From Pseudomonas gingeri (GTDB lineage Bacteria; Pseudomonadota; Gammaproteobacteria; Pseudomonadales; Pseudomonadaceae), in contig NZ_JACAPR010000012.1 in the NCBI RefSeq assembly GCF_013385635.1, forward strand, positions 310,001-374,000: a DNA stretch of 64,000 nucleotides. Direction: 5' to 3'. Positions 16,066 through 26,500 of this stretch are shown here, piece after piece. Position 1 is the stretch's first letter. Each line of letters starts with the position of its first letter. The translations under genes and the position numbers were made by a program. The notes below the pieces were generated by a model. That model saw only the letters and a program-made list of their open reading frames with translations. It searched no databases and was not told the origin of the DNA.

Positions 16066-16151
16066 TGTTTTTTACCTGGCTTGCGCAATGAAGTGGGTGC
16101 TAAATTTATCGGCCCTTCTTTCCCCCGTATTGCACAAAACTGGACAGGGTC

Positions 16152-16997
16152 ATGAGCGAGCATCAGCTTCCAGCAACGCCTGACCCTGCCGGCCGGGACT
16201 TCTCGCGCTTCTGGCGAATCAGCGAAGGCGACTGCGAATTGTTGTCGGCGCGCTACAGCAGCCAGTCGTTCGGCCGTCACTCCCACGAGCGCTACGCCGT
16301 CGGCGTGATCAGCGGCGGCGTGGAGAAGCTCTACTACCGCGGCGGGTATTACCTGGGCGGGCAGTCCAGCGTGGTGACCATCAGTCCAGGGGAAATCCAT
16401 GACGGCCTGGCCGGCTGCGACGCGGGCTGGATGTACCGGATGCTGTATATCGACCCGACCTGGCTGAACGAGAGCGTGCTGGGCCAGCGTTTTGCCGCGG
16501 ACCATATCCACCTGTTCCACCAGGCGATCACCCACGACCCGAATTTCGCCCAGGTGTTTCTCTCGGCCCACCGGTTGATCGAACAGTCCGGTCAGACGCT
16601 GGAGCGCGAGACCACCCTGCTGGAGCTGGTCAGCCAGTTGTTCCAGCGCAACGGCGTCGGCGTGGTCCCGTCACCGGCGATCGAACGAGACGCGGTGACC
16701 CGGATCAAGCAGAAACTCGACGACGAGTTCGAGTGCAATATTCCCCTGGAAGAACTGGCCAGGCTGGTGGACATGGACCCGCTGTACCTGATCCGGGTGT
16801 TCCGCGCCACTGTCGGCGTGTCCCCGCACCAGTACCAGATCCAGCGAAGAATCGCCCGGGTGCAGCACCTGCTGCGCCTCGGTACCGGGATCGCCGAAGC
16901 GTCCTTCGCCTGCGGCTTCTTTGACCAGAGCCATATGGCCCGGGCCTTCAAGAAGGTGGTCGGGGTGACACCGGGCAGTTTTCGCAAGGCGCGTTGA
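16152..16997 (+). CDS. AraC-family transcriptional regulator with cupin sensor
   Basis: 281 aa. An AraC-type cupin sensor (FGRHSHERYAVGVISGG...VTISPGEIHDG) is followed by two HTH motifs (IPLEELARLVDMDPLYLIRVFRATVGVSPHQYQIQRRI; IAEASFACGFFDQSHMARAFKKVVGVTPGSFR). It is divergent from the GST gene, 86 bases apart, and may control GST and EamA. Confidence 0.9.
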   Translation: MSEHQLPATPDPAGRDFSRFWRISEGDCELLSARYSSQSFGRHSHERYAVGVISGGVEKLYYRGGYYLGGQSSVVTISPGEIHDGLAGCDAGWMYRMLYIDPTWLNESVLGQRFAADHIHLFHQAITHDPNFAQVFLSAHRLIEQSGQTLERETTLLELVSQLFQRNGVGVVPSPAIERDAVTRIKQKLDDEFECNIPLEELARLVDMDPLYLIRVFRATVGVSPHQYQIQRRIARVQHLLRLGTGIAEASFACGFFDQSHMARAFKKVVGVTPGSFRKAR

Positions 16998-17217
16998 GAA
17001 ACCGGCGAAATCTGTATAGACCGCTTCGAGGTTCCAGCCACGCCCCTGTCGGAAACCTCCGATTCCACCGCTAATTTGCCCTCGAGCCCGCGTAATACTT
17101 GAGCCCCCCACCTTCGGGATTTAATATCCACGCCGCTTATGTCGAGCACTCAGTACCGGTTGCACACCTGACCCGCTCAGGGCCCCACTGAGAAGAAAAA
17201 CTAGAGAAGGTGAAGCA

Positions 17218-18618
17218 ATGACGGGTGACAACCTGACACCGGGTCTGCTCAAGCGCGGCCTGAAGAACCGCCATATCCAGCTGATTTCCCTGGGCGGGGC
17301 GATCGGTACCGGGCTGTTCCTCGGTTCCGCCGGGGTGCTCAAGTCGGCCGGTCCGGCGATGATCCTCGGCTACGCGATCTGCGGTTTTATCGCGTTCCTG
17401 ATCATGCGCCAGCTGGGCGAGATGATCGTCGAAGAGCCCGTCGCCGGCTCCTTCAGCCACTTCGCGCACAAGTACTGGGGCGGCTACGCGGGTTTTCTCT
17501 GCGGCTGGAACTACTGGGTGCTCTATGTGCTGGTGGGCATGGCCGAGCTCACGGCCGTGGGCAAGTATGTGCAGTTCTGGTGGCCCGAGGTGCCGTCCTG
17601 GGTCAGCGCTGCGGTGTTCTTCGTCCTGGTCAACCTGATCAACCTGACCAACGTGAAGACCTTCGGTGAAACCGAGTTCTGGTTCGCGATCATCAAGGTG
17701 GTGGCGATCATCGGCATGATCGCCCTTGGCTGCTATCTACTGATCAGCGGCGCCGGCGGCCCGCAGGCCACGGTGAGCAATCTGTGGAGCCACGGCGGGT
17801 TCTTCCCTAACGGCCTCAGCGGCCTGCTGATGGCCCTGTGTTTCATCATGTTCTCCTTCGGTGGCCTGGAGCTGGTAGGCATCACCGCCGCCGAGGCCAG
17901 CGAACCGCGCAAGGTGATCCCCAAGGCGATCAACCAGGTGGTGTTGCGGATCCTGATCTTCTACGTCGGCGCGCTGACCGTGCTGCTGTCGCTATACCCA
18001 TGGGACCAGTTGCTGACCACCCTCGGCGCCTCCGGCGATGCCTACAGCGGCAGCCCGTTCGTGCAGATCTTCGCCCTGATCGGCAGCGACACCGCGGCGC
18101 AGATCCTCAACGTGGTGGTGCTGACCGCCGCCCTGTCGGTGTACAACAGCGGCGTGTACTGCAACAGCCGCATGCTGTTCGGCCTGGCCGAGCAAGGCGA
18201 CGCGCCGAAATCGCTGATGAAGCTGAACAAGCAGGGTGTACCGGTGCGGGCCATCGGCGTCTCGGCGCTGGTGACATTGCTGTGTGTGGTGGTTAACTAC
18301 GTGGCGCCCCATGAGGCCCTGGAACTGCTGATGGCGCTCGTAGTGGCTTCGTTGATCATCAACTGGATCGTGATCAGCCTGACCCACCTGAAATTCCGCA
18401 AGGCCATGGAGCAGCAAGGCGTGGTGCCGGGCTTCAAGGCGTTCTGGACACCGTTCAGCAACTACCTGTGCCTGGCCTTTGTCGCCCTGATCCTCGGCGT
18501 GATGCTGATGATCCCGGGCATCAGCGTATCGGTGTACGTGATGCCGGTGTGGGTGCTGTTCATCTACGGCCTCTATCGCCTGCGCCTGGCGAAGGGCTCG
18601 GCCCGCCCGGTCAGCTAA
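17218..18618 (+). CDS. aroP: aromatic amino acid permease AroP
   Basis: 466 aa, 12 predicted membrane helices, AAT family of the APC superfamily. The sequence runs closely parallel to E. coli AroP along its length: LKRGLKNRHIQLI, LGGAIGTGLFLGSAGV, LIMRQLGEMIVEEPVAGSFSHFA, GWNYWVLYVLVGMAELTAVGKY and FSFGGLELVGITAAEA. It imports Phe, Tyr and Trp with protons. AGAGAAGG lies upstream of the ATG. The last codon overlaps the stop of the truncated phospholipase D gene on the other strand. Confidence 0.9.
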   Translation: MTGDNLTPGLLKRGLKNRHIQLISLGGAIGTGLFLGSAGVLKSAGPAMILGYAICGFIAFLIMRQLGEMIVEEPVAGSFSHFAHKYWGGYAGFLCGWNYWVLYVLVGMAELTAVGKYVQFWWPEVPSWVSAAVFFVLVNLINLTNVKTFGETEFWFAIIKVVAIIGMIALGCYLLISGAGGPQATVSNLWSHGGFFPNGLSGLLMALCFIMFSFGGLELVGITAAEASEPRKVIPKAINQVVLRILIFYVGALTVLLSLYPWDQLLTTLGASGDAYSGSPFVQIFALIGSDTAAQILNVVVLTAALSVYNSGVYCNSRMLFGLAEQGDAPKSLMKLNKQGVPVRAIGVSALVTLLCVVVNYVAPHEALELLMALVVASLIINWIVISLTHLKFRKAMEQQGVVPGFKAFWTPFSNYLCLAFVALILGVMLMIPGISVSVYVMPVWVLFIYGLYRLRLAKGSARPVS

Positions 18619-19499
18619 AGCATGATCGACACCCCGCGCGCCGCTGCTGCCCGCAAGGCATTGTCGATCACCGCGTAGTACGGACGGGAGTCGTCCGGGC
18701 CGGATGACAACGGTGCATAGTCGAGCAATTGCACGCGCACTTCGTGTTTCGCCTCGGCCAGCAGGCGCGGCAATTCCAGTTGCGAGTCGCCGACGCCAGG
18801 CGGGTTGTAGCGTTGCGGACTGGCGACCAGGTAATTGCCGGTACGCGCCGGCTCCTTCCCGGCCCTGGGCAACGGCACCGGCTTGTTCTCGGCCAGCGCG
18901 GCCTGGGCCTTCCAGTCCTGGTCGAAGATCGCCTGCACCTGGCCGACCAGGGTCTCGTCACTGATACGCAAACCGGTCTCGTGGATATGTTCGAGCGAAC
19001 GCCAGTCGAAATTCTGGCTGCCGATAAAGGCCTGGCGTCCGTCCACCACCAGGTACTTGGCGTGGATGATGCCGCCGCTCACGCGCGCGTAGGGCAGGAC
19101 GCGGAACGTCAGGTTGGGAATCTTGCGCAGCCGCGCCAGGGTCGTTTCATCGGAAAGCGCCAGGCCCTTTTCTTCCAGCAGGAAGCGGATCTTGACGCCA
19201 CGCTGGCCTGCGGCCTCGAGGCTTTCGAGGACCTTGTCCATGACCGAGCCGGGATGGTCGGCGGTATAGAACTGGCCGATATCGATACGGCTTTGCGCAC
19301 CGTCGAACAGTTCGCTCCAGACCTCGCCGGGCTGGCGCAGGTCCGGGGTGGCGAGGTCCGTCGCCAGCGGAACGCTGTGCACCAGCTCGAAACCCGGAAT
19401 AGCAAAGTCCGCCTGGGCCGGCGGGCTGAGCAACAGGCCGATCAGGGTCGCCAGGGCGATGAATGGCCGGGTCGGCGAAATGTTCAGGTGGATCGACAT
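18615..19499 (-). pseudogene. phospholipase D-like secreted protein, truncated at the C-terminus
   Basis: 294 aa from the ATG at 19499. Signal peptide ending PPAQA before DF (about residue 30). The first HKD motif is intact (HAKYLVVDGRQAFIGSQNFD), but the protein stops at GVSIML just where the second half begins, so the second HKD site needed for a complete PLD active site is absent. The stop codon lies inside the aroP stop region, suggesting a deletion that fused the two loci. In SBW25 wssJ follows wssI; here this gene follows instead. Likely non-functional as a hydrolase. Confidence 0.7.
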
Positions 19500-19577
19500 G
19501 GATCTCTCGTCCGGGTGGGTAAGACGGCCGGCACCCTGGCATGCACGCTGCGTCTGGCCGGTCCGCTCAATCAACCC

Positions 19578-20726
19578 TCAGGGTAGCCGTATATCGTTAC
19601 CATACGGCGTCTGCAAATCCCGCTCGGGAATCTCCCAGACCACCAGCTTGGGCGGTGTCTGCCTGAACGCCGGGCTGTCGAAGTAGGCCTTGGCCGCCCC
19701 GGAAAACTCGCCGCCATCCCTGGCGAAGTTACCCACAGGCGCGCCCACCGCCGCTTCCAGGAAACCGAGAAAATTCGAGTTACGCGAAAACGAGGTGCCG
19801 ATCAGCGCCGTATTGGGCAGGTTGTCATCGCCAAACAGGTCGTCCAGATTGTCGGCGCCTGTCGCCTCTTCAGCCTGTTCCTTCACCTGCGTCGCCGCCA
19901 CGCTTTCGGTTCGAGGCTGCAACATCAGCGGCAACCAGTCGATCCCCGCCAGGCGCACCAGGTCGCCCGGCCGCAGCGCACTCGCCTGCGTCACCAGCTC
20001 AAAGTTCTTGTGCGGCGTCGCCGTGAACTTCAGCCCTGTGACCGTCTGGGCAACCTGCCCCGCCGCCGCCCTGGCGCCGGCCTCGCTCCAGTGCGTATCG
20101 GTGCGCAGATAAGCGCCCTCGCCCACCGCCTGCAAGGTCGGCGTCAGGTCCAGGGCGGGCACGCCGGCGCCCTGCAACAGCGTCAGCCACTCACCGATAC
20201 GTGGCGCCAGCAAGGCCGGGCGGGTCAGTTGGCACAACTGTGTCGCGACAATCCGGCTCTTGTCCGGCACCACCGCCACCACCAGTTGGATACCGCGCCT
20301 GGCCAACCCTTGTTGCAGCTCGATCACCGCCTGGGCCTTGGCCCGGGCATTGAACGTGGCGTTGTGGTTCACCCGCAGCTCATCGGTAAGGAACAACCAG
20401 TCAGGGCAGCCTTCACGCACCCGCGGGCCGAGGTCGCCAAACGCCAGCCAACTGGCGCCCCGCTCCAGGTCGGCGGCCTGCTTCGGCGCGGGGGCGTCGG
20501 ACAGGGTCTTGGCGAAACGATGGGTGATATCGCCATGCAACAGCATGTCCTGGGTGACCGCCTTGGGCACGAACTCGATCGAGCCCTTGAGCATCAACCA
20601 GACGCAGGACAGGAAACCCAGGGACAGGAACAGGGTGAAGATCACCCCGGCCAGCGGGCTGACGCGTAGCGCCAGTTCGGTGGGAGGCGTGGGCGCGGTC
20701 GACGGGGATTGCGTTGGCTGGGTCAT
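19578..20726 (-). CDS. wssI: cellulose acetylation protein WssI (AlgJ/AlgX-like)
   Basis: 382 aa; one membrane anchor at about residues 27-47 (GVIFTLFLSLGFLSCVWLM), then a periplasmic SGNH-like AlgJ/AlgX domain with WLFLTDE, DLTP, RTDTHWSEAGA (catalytic DTHW type) and IGTSFSRNSNF. It is thought to move acetyl groups to the glucan together with WssH. The ATG shares one base with the wssH stop (TGATG). Last intact gene of the wss operon. Confidence 0.88.
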   Translation of the reverse strand: MTQPTQSPSTAPTPPTELALRVSPLAGVIFTLFLSLGFLSCVWLMLKGSIEFVPKAVTQDMLLHGDITHRFAKTLSDAPAPKQAADLERGASWLAFGDLGPRVREGCPDWLFLTDELRVNHNATFNARAKAQAVIELQQGLARRGIQLVVAVVPDKSRIVATQLCQLTRPALLAPRIGEWLTLLQGAGVPALDLTPTLQAVGEGAYLRTDTHWSEAGARAAAGQVAQTVTGLKFTATPHKNFELVTQASALRPGDLVRLAGIDWLPLMLQPRTESVAATQVKEQAEEATGADNLDDLFGDDNLPNTALIGTSFSRNSNFLGFLEAAVGAPVGNFARDGGEFSGAAKAYFDSPAFRQTPPKLVVWEIPERDLQTPYGNDIRLP

Positions 20727-22141
20727 CAGAATTGAAAGTACAAAAAGGGCACGGCTTCACGACTGGCGATCAGAGCGAACGACAGGATGAACCCGAGCAC
20801 GGGCCAGAGGGCCGCTGCCAGTGCGAACCACGCACTGTCGGCGAATCGTCTTTCACAACGCGCCTGCAACAAGGGCACGAGGATACACACCAGCCCCAGC
20901 AGGGCCGCCAGACCGTGCACCGGGCGCAGAGTCACCGCCAGCGCATCGCCCAGGGCGAAGCCATGCCAGCCGAACTGGCCGCCATACATGCTCAGGGCCG
21001 TGGCGAAATCCGGCGAGCGGAACAGCGTCCATGCCAGGCATACGAACAACAGCGTCGCGGTATGCGAAGCCCACAGCGGCAGCCCCGGCAGGCTGGAGCG
21101 CGACCAGGCGCGATCGACGCACAGGGCCACGCCATGGGCCGAGCCCCACAGCAGGTAATTCCAACTGTCGCCGCCATGCCACAAACCGGCGATGGCCATG
21201 GTCAGGAACAGGTTGCGATAGGTTTTCCAGGTGCCCTTGCGATTGCCGCCAAGGGCGATATACAGGTAGTCGCGCAGCCAGCTGGACAACGACAGGTGCC
21301 AGCGCCGCCAGAAGTCCTGGATGCTGTAGGCCAGGTACGGTCGGTTGAAGTTTTCCGGAAAGTGAAAGCCCAGCATCAGGCCCAGGCCGATGGCCATGGC
21401 GCTATAGCCGGCGAAGTCGAAGAACAGTTGCAGCGAGTACGCCAGGCAGCCGATCCAGGCATCGACAAAGGACGGCGACTCCAGGTGGAAGGCCACATCC
21501 ACCAGCGGCGACAGGGTATCCGCCACCAGCACCTTCATGCACATGCCGATCATGAAGCGGCGCGCGCCGAGGGAGAAGTTCAGCCAGTTGAAATAACGCT
21601 GGTTGAGCTCGCGGCGGACCCAGTCATACCGGATGATCGGCCCGGCAATCGAGTGGCCGAACATGGAAATGTAGGTCGCGTAGTTGACGAAGCTGCGCTC
21701 CACCGGCACCACGTGCCGATGCACGTCGACCAGATAGGAAATCGCCTGCAGCACAATGAACGACAGGCCCGCCGGCAGCGCCACCCGCTGCCAGGCCATG
21801 GGCATGGCGCCGTAATAAATGATCAGGTCGTTCCAGGTACCCGCGAGGATATTCGCGTATTTGTACCAGCAGAGCACCGCGGTGTTGATCACGATCAGCG
21901 CAATCAGCAGGCGCATCCGTCCGCGCCCGTCTTCCCGCGAACGGTCCACCAGCAGGCCACCGACCCAGGCCAGCACGGTCAGCACCATATGCAGGAACAG
22001 GAACAACGGGCTCAGCCAACCGTAGAACAACCAGCTGCCGATCAACAGGATCACATTGCGCCAGGCCGGTCTGGCCAGGGCATAGACCAGCAGGAACGCA
22101 GGCAGGAACAGCGTCAGAAATTCGAGCGAGGCGAAAACCAT
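20726..22141 (-). CDS. wssH: membrane-bound O-acyltransferase WssH (AlgI-like)
   Basis: 471 aa from the ATG at 22141 (MVFASLEFLTLFLPAFL); a longer frame to 22582 is antisense-like sequence over wssG and is rejected. MBOAT family, about 10-12 membrane helices, with the typical SWLFYGWLSPLF start, FNRPYLAYSIQDFWRRWHLSLSSWLRDYLYI and the invariant His in GLWHGGDSWNYLLWG. It brings acetyl groups across the inner membrane for cellulose acetylation, parallel to AlgI in alginate. Confidence 0.92.
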   Translation of the reverse strand: MVFASLEFLTLFLPAFLLVYALARPAWRNVILLIGSWLFYGWLSPLFLFLHMVLTVLAWVGGLLVDRSREDGRGRMRLLIALIVINTAVLCWYKYANILAGTWNDLIIYYGAMPMAWQRVALPAGLSFIVLQAISYLVDVHRHVVPVERSFVNYATYISMFGHSIAGPIIRYDWVRRELNQRYFNWLNFSLGARRFMIGMCMKVLVADTLSPLVDVAFHLESPSFVDAWIGCLAYSLQLFFDFAGYSAMAIGLGLMLGFHFPENFNRPYLAYSIQDFWRRWHLSLSSWLRDYLYIALGGNRKGTWKTYRNLFLTMAIAGLWHGGDSWNYLLWGSAHGVALCVDRAWSRSSLPGLPLWASHTATLLFVCLAWTLFRSPDFATALSMYGGQFGWHGFALGDALAVTLRPVHGLAALLGLVCILVPLLQARCERRFADSAWFALAAALWPVLGFILSFALIASREAVPFLYFQF

Positions 22142-22160
22142 GGCGACGGGTGCTTCCGAT

Positions 22161-22838
22161 TCAGTTGGACACGCTATCCGTGGCGGTGACGAGGCGTGGC
22201 CCCGTCGACGAAGGCAGCACCAGCAAGCTGTAGCGTTTGTTCGGTTCCAGTACCCCCAACTCGACCGCCGCGCCAACCGCCTTGCCGGCGCAAAGCAGTT
22301 GCACCGCCAGCGAAGCCCGCGGATTGAGTTCCTGGCGACGCGGATTACCCGCCGGGGCCTTCTGGAACAGGTCGACGTCGCGCCCGGCCAGGTTGATTCG
22401 CGCGTCGGCGCAAGCGGCATCGGCGTTGAACAAGGCCAGCGATGCCTTGAGCTGGTTGGGGATGTCGAAGGCTTCATTGACCACCAACTGGCGGATGCCC
22501 TGGTGGCCGTCGTCCAGGGCAAACACCGTGGTGAAGTCCCCCGCCGCGACCTGCACCTGCAACGGCACGCTTTGCCCGTCACGCGTCAGCGTGCCCTTGA
22601 CCGGCCGGCCACCGGGCACCGGAATGAAGCCGCTGATCGCCTTGTCGCCTTCCAGCTTCAGGCCGGTCTTCGCCCCTTCCGGCGTCAGTTCCAGGGCGCT
22701 GCTGGAGACGTTGACGAAACGCAGGTAGGCCGAGTCCTGCGCCGGACCGGTGGGATACAGGGCAATCTGCGCACTGAACGCGCTGCTGCTCAGGGTCGCG
22801 CCGAGCAGGCCGGCAACGAGGCTGAAGGTCCGCTTCAC
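22161..22838 (-). CDS. wssG: cellulose acetylation protein WssG (AlgF-like)
   Basis: 225 aa periplasmic protein with a signal peptide (MKRTFSLVAGLLGATLSSSAFSA) followed by AlgF-type sequence (QIALYPTGPAQDSAYLRFVNVSS). AlgF homologues are needed for polymer acetylation without being catalytic themselves. The ATG overlaps the wssF stop; wssH begins 19 bases after its stop. Confidence 0.85.
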   Translation of the reverse strand: MKRTFSLVAGLLGATLSSSAFSAQIALYPTGPAQDSAYLRFVNVSSSALELTPEGAKTGLKLEGDKAISGFIPVPGGRPVKGTLTRDGQSVPLQVQVAAGDFTTVFALDDGHQGIRQLVVNEAFDIPNQLKASLALFNADAACADARINLAGRDVDLFQKAPAGNPRRQELNPRASLAVQLLCAGKAVGAAVELGVLEPNKRYSLLVLPSSTGPRLVTATDSVSN

Positions 22839-23521
22839 TGTTTCGCTCCCTTGACCGCGCTCGCGGGCAGTTCACTGATGGATTTGCCGATGGCCGCCGC
22901 CCAGGACTTGTAGCCGGCGATGGTGAAGTGCTGCCCGTCGGAGGTGATCCATTCGCCCGGCTTGGAGAACTTCGTGGAGTCGATATAGGTACAAGGCGCA
23001 ACCATGTTCGCCAGGGTGCCGGCCACCAGCTGGGTGCGCACCTGGTTCTTGCCGTAGGTGTTTTCATTGGTGTTGCTGCCATTCGCCTTGCCCCAGGCCG
23101 GCCCGACCCACACGCACCTGGCGCCGCTGTCGGCAATCTGCTGGGTCAGCGCGGTGACACTCTGATAGGCCCAGACCTTGGGAAACGGCGTGGTTTTATA
23201 GGAGGCCATGGTGTCACCCATGATCAGCACCACCAGGTCCGGCTTGTCCTTGGCGATCACTTCCTTGATTGGCTGGGTGTCCAGGGTGCCACGGCTCATC
23301 ACCTTGATCTTCTCGCCGGGATCGCGGGTGGCGCCGCAGTCGAGCTTCAGTTTCGGCGTGACCCAGTCCGCCGGGTTGGCACCACAGGCACCGATCGCAT
23401 GGACCTGCGCGCCCTGCTGGGTAAGGTTGTCATACAGCGGGTTCATCAGTGAGTCGGGAAAACTCATGTGGCTTTCGCCAATCACGAGCAACGTCAAACC
23501 AGCGAGCACAGAAGAAGCCAT
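22835..23521 (-). CDS. wssF: SGNH-hydrolase-like cellulose acetylation protein WssF
   Basis: 228 aa. N-terminal hydrophobic segment, then SGNH blocks: LLVIGESHMS (Ser), GACGANP (Gly), VLIMGDTM, and DGQHFT (catalytic Asp/His). GAGG lies 8 bases before the ATG. In SBW25 WssF belongs to the acetylation module with WssG-I. It sits 18 bases after wssE. Confidence 0.85.
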   Translation of the reverse strand: MASSVLAGLTLLVIGESHMSFPDSLMNPLYDNLTQQGAQVHAIGACGANPADWVTPKLKLDCGATRDPGEKIKVMSRGTLDTQPIKEVIAKDKPDLVVLIMGDTMASYKTTPFPKVWAYQSVTALTQQIADSGARCVWVGPAWGKANGSNTNENTYGKNQVRTQLVAGTLANMVAPCTYIDSTKFSKPGEWITSDGQHFTIAGYKSWAAAIGKSISELPASAVKGAKQ

Positions 23522-23539
23522 GAACCATTCCTCGTTGAA

Positions 23540-26500
23540 TCAATTCGAATAGGGAGAACCGAAGGGGCTGACCGGCAAGTCCATCGGACCGGTCATGTCC
23601 TCGAAGGTGTAACGCAGGTACAGGCCACCGACGACCTGGCGGTAGTCGCTGGCGTTGTCCACGCCCAGCGAGCCGCCGAGGAAGAAGTTCGAACCGAACT
23701 TGTATTCGCCGGCAGCGTTGAGGCTGTAGCCGATACCCGTCTTGTTTTCGCCCTCATAACGCGTCAGCCCGGCCGCCGTGGCGTTCGGTTGCAGCTCACC
23801 GTGACCGGGGAAGATCGCGGCGCTGTCCTGGCCGATGTGCTGGACTCCCACCGAACTCTTGATCCGGTAGGTGAAACGCTCGGTGCGTTGTGACCAGCTG
23901 ACCGGCACGCCCAGGGCGAAGAAGGTCTGTGGGCTGAAGTAACCGCCATGGCCGTAGGTGTAGAAGTCCTGGTTATCCGAGTAACTCAGGGCCGAGCCGC
24001 TGAGGCCCAGGGTCAGGATGCTGCCCGGGGTGTTGCGCAGGTACCAGTAGACGCCGCTGCCCAGCTCGAAGCGGTCGTTGGCATCGACGTTGTTGCCCAC
24101 CAGCCGGTGCGCCGAGCCGTAACCGTAGGCGCCGAATTTCTGGTTGTCGTAACCCAGCTCGCCGCGTACGCCATTGGCGGTGACACCGCCCCACTTCTCG
24201 CCGGTACGCGGATCGCGGGAGCCGGCGAACGAGGTCAGGCTGTCGGTCACCGCCCGCCGCGACGCGCTGACGCCGTAGCTGAAATTGGAGTTGGCGGCGA
24301 ACGGTCGGTTGAGGCTGACCCCGCCAATGGGCGTGCTGTAGGTAAAGCCCAGCGGGCTGACCCCGACATCCGCCTTGAGGCCTTCATCCTTGTTGCGATA
24401 GGCCACGGCAAGGCCAACGCCACTGTCTTTCTGCGAGCCGACCGGATTCAGGCCGCTGGTGCCGAAACGAGCCTGGGCGAAGTTGTCCGGACTGCCCGAA
24501 GACAGCGACACCGGGGTGATCTGTAACGCCATACTGGCCGTCTCGCTATCCACGGGAATGCTGGCCTCGAACGGCGTCTCGATATCCGTCAGCTTGCCCA
24601 GGCCTTTTTCGCTGTTGTTGCTGCGCACGCTCAGGCCCTGGACCACATAGGCACTGCGGTCCTGGAGGATATCGTCGAGGGCCAGTTGCGCCGGGCTCAG
24701 CCCCGCCTGTGGAGCGGTGTCGCGCGCATAGGTTTCGTCGAACGGATTGACGCTGCCGCTGGCCGCGGGAACGGCCTGGGCCTTGCGCCCGACCGGTGCC
24801 GGAACCCGTTCCGGATCTCCCGCGCTGAGCCCCGTCGCCGGCCCCTCCACCGGTGGCGGAATCAGCGTTGCCTGGGCCAGCGCGGTGGTCTGGCGCCGCT
24901 GCCCGGCCAGCCCGACAAAGGGATTGGACGAAGCGGCCGAGCCGGCGGAGGTGACGACATAGGTGTCGCTGCGCTGGTTGTTTTCGATCTCGATGGCCTT
25001 GCGCAACAGCTGGCTCGCTTCGCCGGTGCGGCCCATGCTGCGATAGATCCGCGCGGAAGCGGTCAGGGTCTGCGGCACACCCGGTTCCAGTTCGAGGGCT
25101 TTTTTTACCGAGCTTTCGGCCAGGGCATAGTCCCGACCCTGCACGGCGATATCGGCCAGGCCCAATTGCAACTTGGCATTGCCCGGGTCGGCCTTGATCA
25201 GCGGCTCATAGAGTTGCCGGGCCTTGGCGACATTGCCGCTGGCGGCATACATGCGTGCCAGCGAGGAGACCGCCAGGTTGTCATTCGGACGTTGTTGCAG
25301 GGCCGGCGACAACATGTCGTAGGCGGCCACAAGGTCATTCTTTTCCCGTAGCTCGTCGGCCTGTTTGACCCGGTAGAGAAACACCAGGTCTTCATAGCGC
25401 TTGCTCGCGGTTTCGCTCAGTGGCTTGCCCTGCAACTGGCGCAGGATATCGCTGGCCTCGGCGTCCTGGTCGGCCTTGAGCAGCACACCCGCATAGAGCA
25501 GTTGCAGGTCCGGCGTCGAGGGGGATTTATCCAGCAGGCCGCGCATCAGGCTCACCGCCTGGTCCGGGTTGCCGGCTTCGGCGTAGGCACTGGCCAGCAC
25601 CGCCAGCCGCTCGGGCTTGCCCTGGGCCAGCGGTTCGCAGCGCGACAGCAGTGCCCAGGCTTCCTGGCGCTGACCGCGACGGGCGACATCCACCGCCAGT
25701 TCGGTCTGGATATGCAGACGGATATCCAGGTCCATCTCGTTCATGTCGGCGCTGCGCCTGGCGGCCGGAATCCGCGACAGGGTGCGCTGGGCCTTGCTCC
25801 ACTCGCCCAGTTCGGCGGAGAGCAAGGTGCTGGTGTACAACGCGTCCGGCTGGTCGGGTTGCTGCTTGAGCAGTTCGTCGATCAGGTCACGGGCGACCTG
25901 GGCCTGGCCGTTGCGCAGGTAGACGCGGGCCAGGGCAAAACGCGTCCAGGGATTTTTCGGGTCGTCGGCCAGGGCTTCCTTGTAGGCTTTCTGCGCGGCT
26001 GCGAGGTCACCGCGACGCTCGGCCAGCTTGGCCACCTGGATAGCCTGCAGCGCGCGGATGTGCACGCTGGGCGCCAGGCCTGCCTGTTCCGTCGGCGACA
26101 GGCCGTCGATCAGTTGCAGCGCCTCATCGGACTTGCCCGCCCGCGACAACACGGCGATCAATCCGCTCAAGGCATCCGGGTAATTCGGCGTGCGTGCCAG
26201 CACCTGGCGATAACCGGCTTCGGCGGCGTCCAGTTGCCCGGCCTGGGCCCGCAAGCCGGCCAGCGCGGTCGGGCCGGCGGGTTCCACCGGGTCTTTGGCA
26301 ATGGCCTGCTCGATCAATTCCCGCGCCTGGGTCTGCCGCCCGTTGCGCTGGGCTTCGCCGGCCTTGTCGAGCAGGATCCAGTAGCGCACATCCTCAAGGG
26401 CACTTTTCCATTGCCCGCCGCCGGCGGTGCGGGTCGCCTGCAGCAGATAGTTCTCGGCTTCGCCCAGGCGTTTCTGCTGCTGGCGCAGGATGCCCATGCC

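Noticed and set aside
22142..22582. N-terminal extension of WssH to 22582
   Set aside because: Overlaps wssG in another frame; the MBOAT protein begins naturally at MVFASLEFL.
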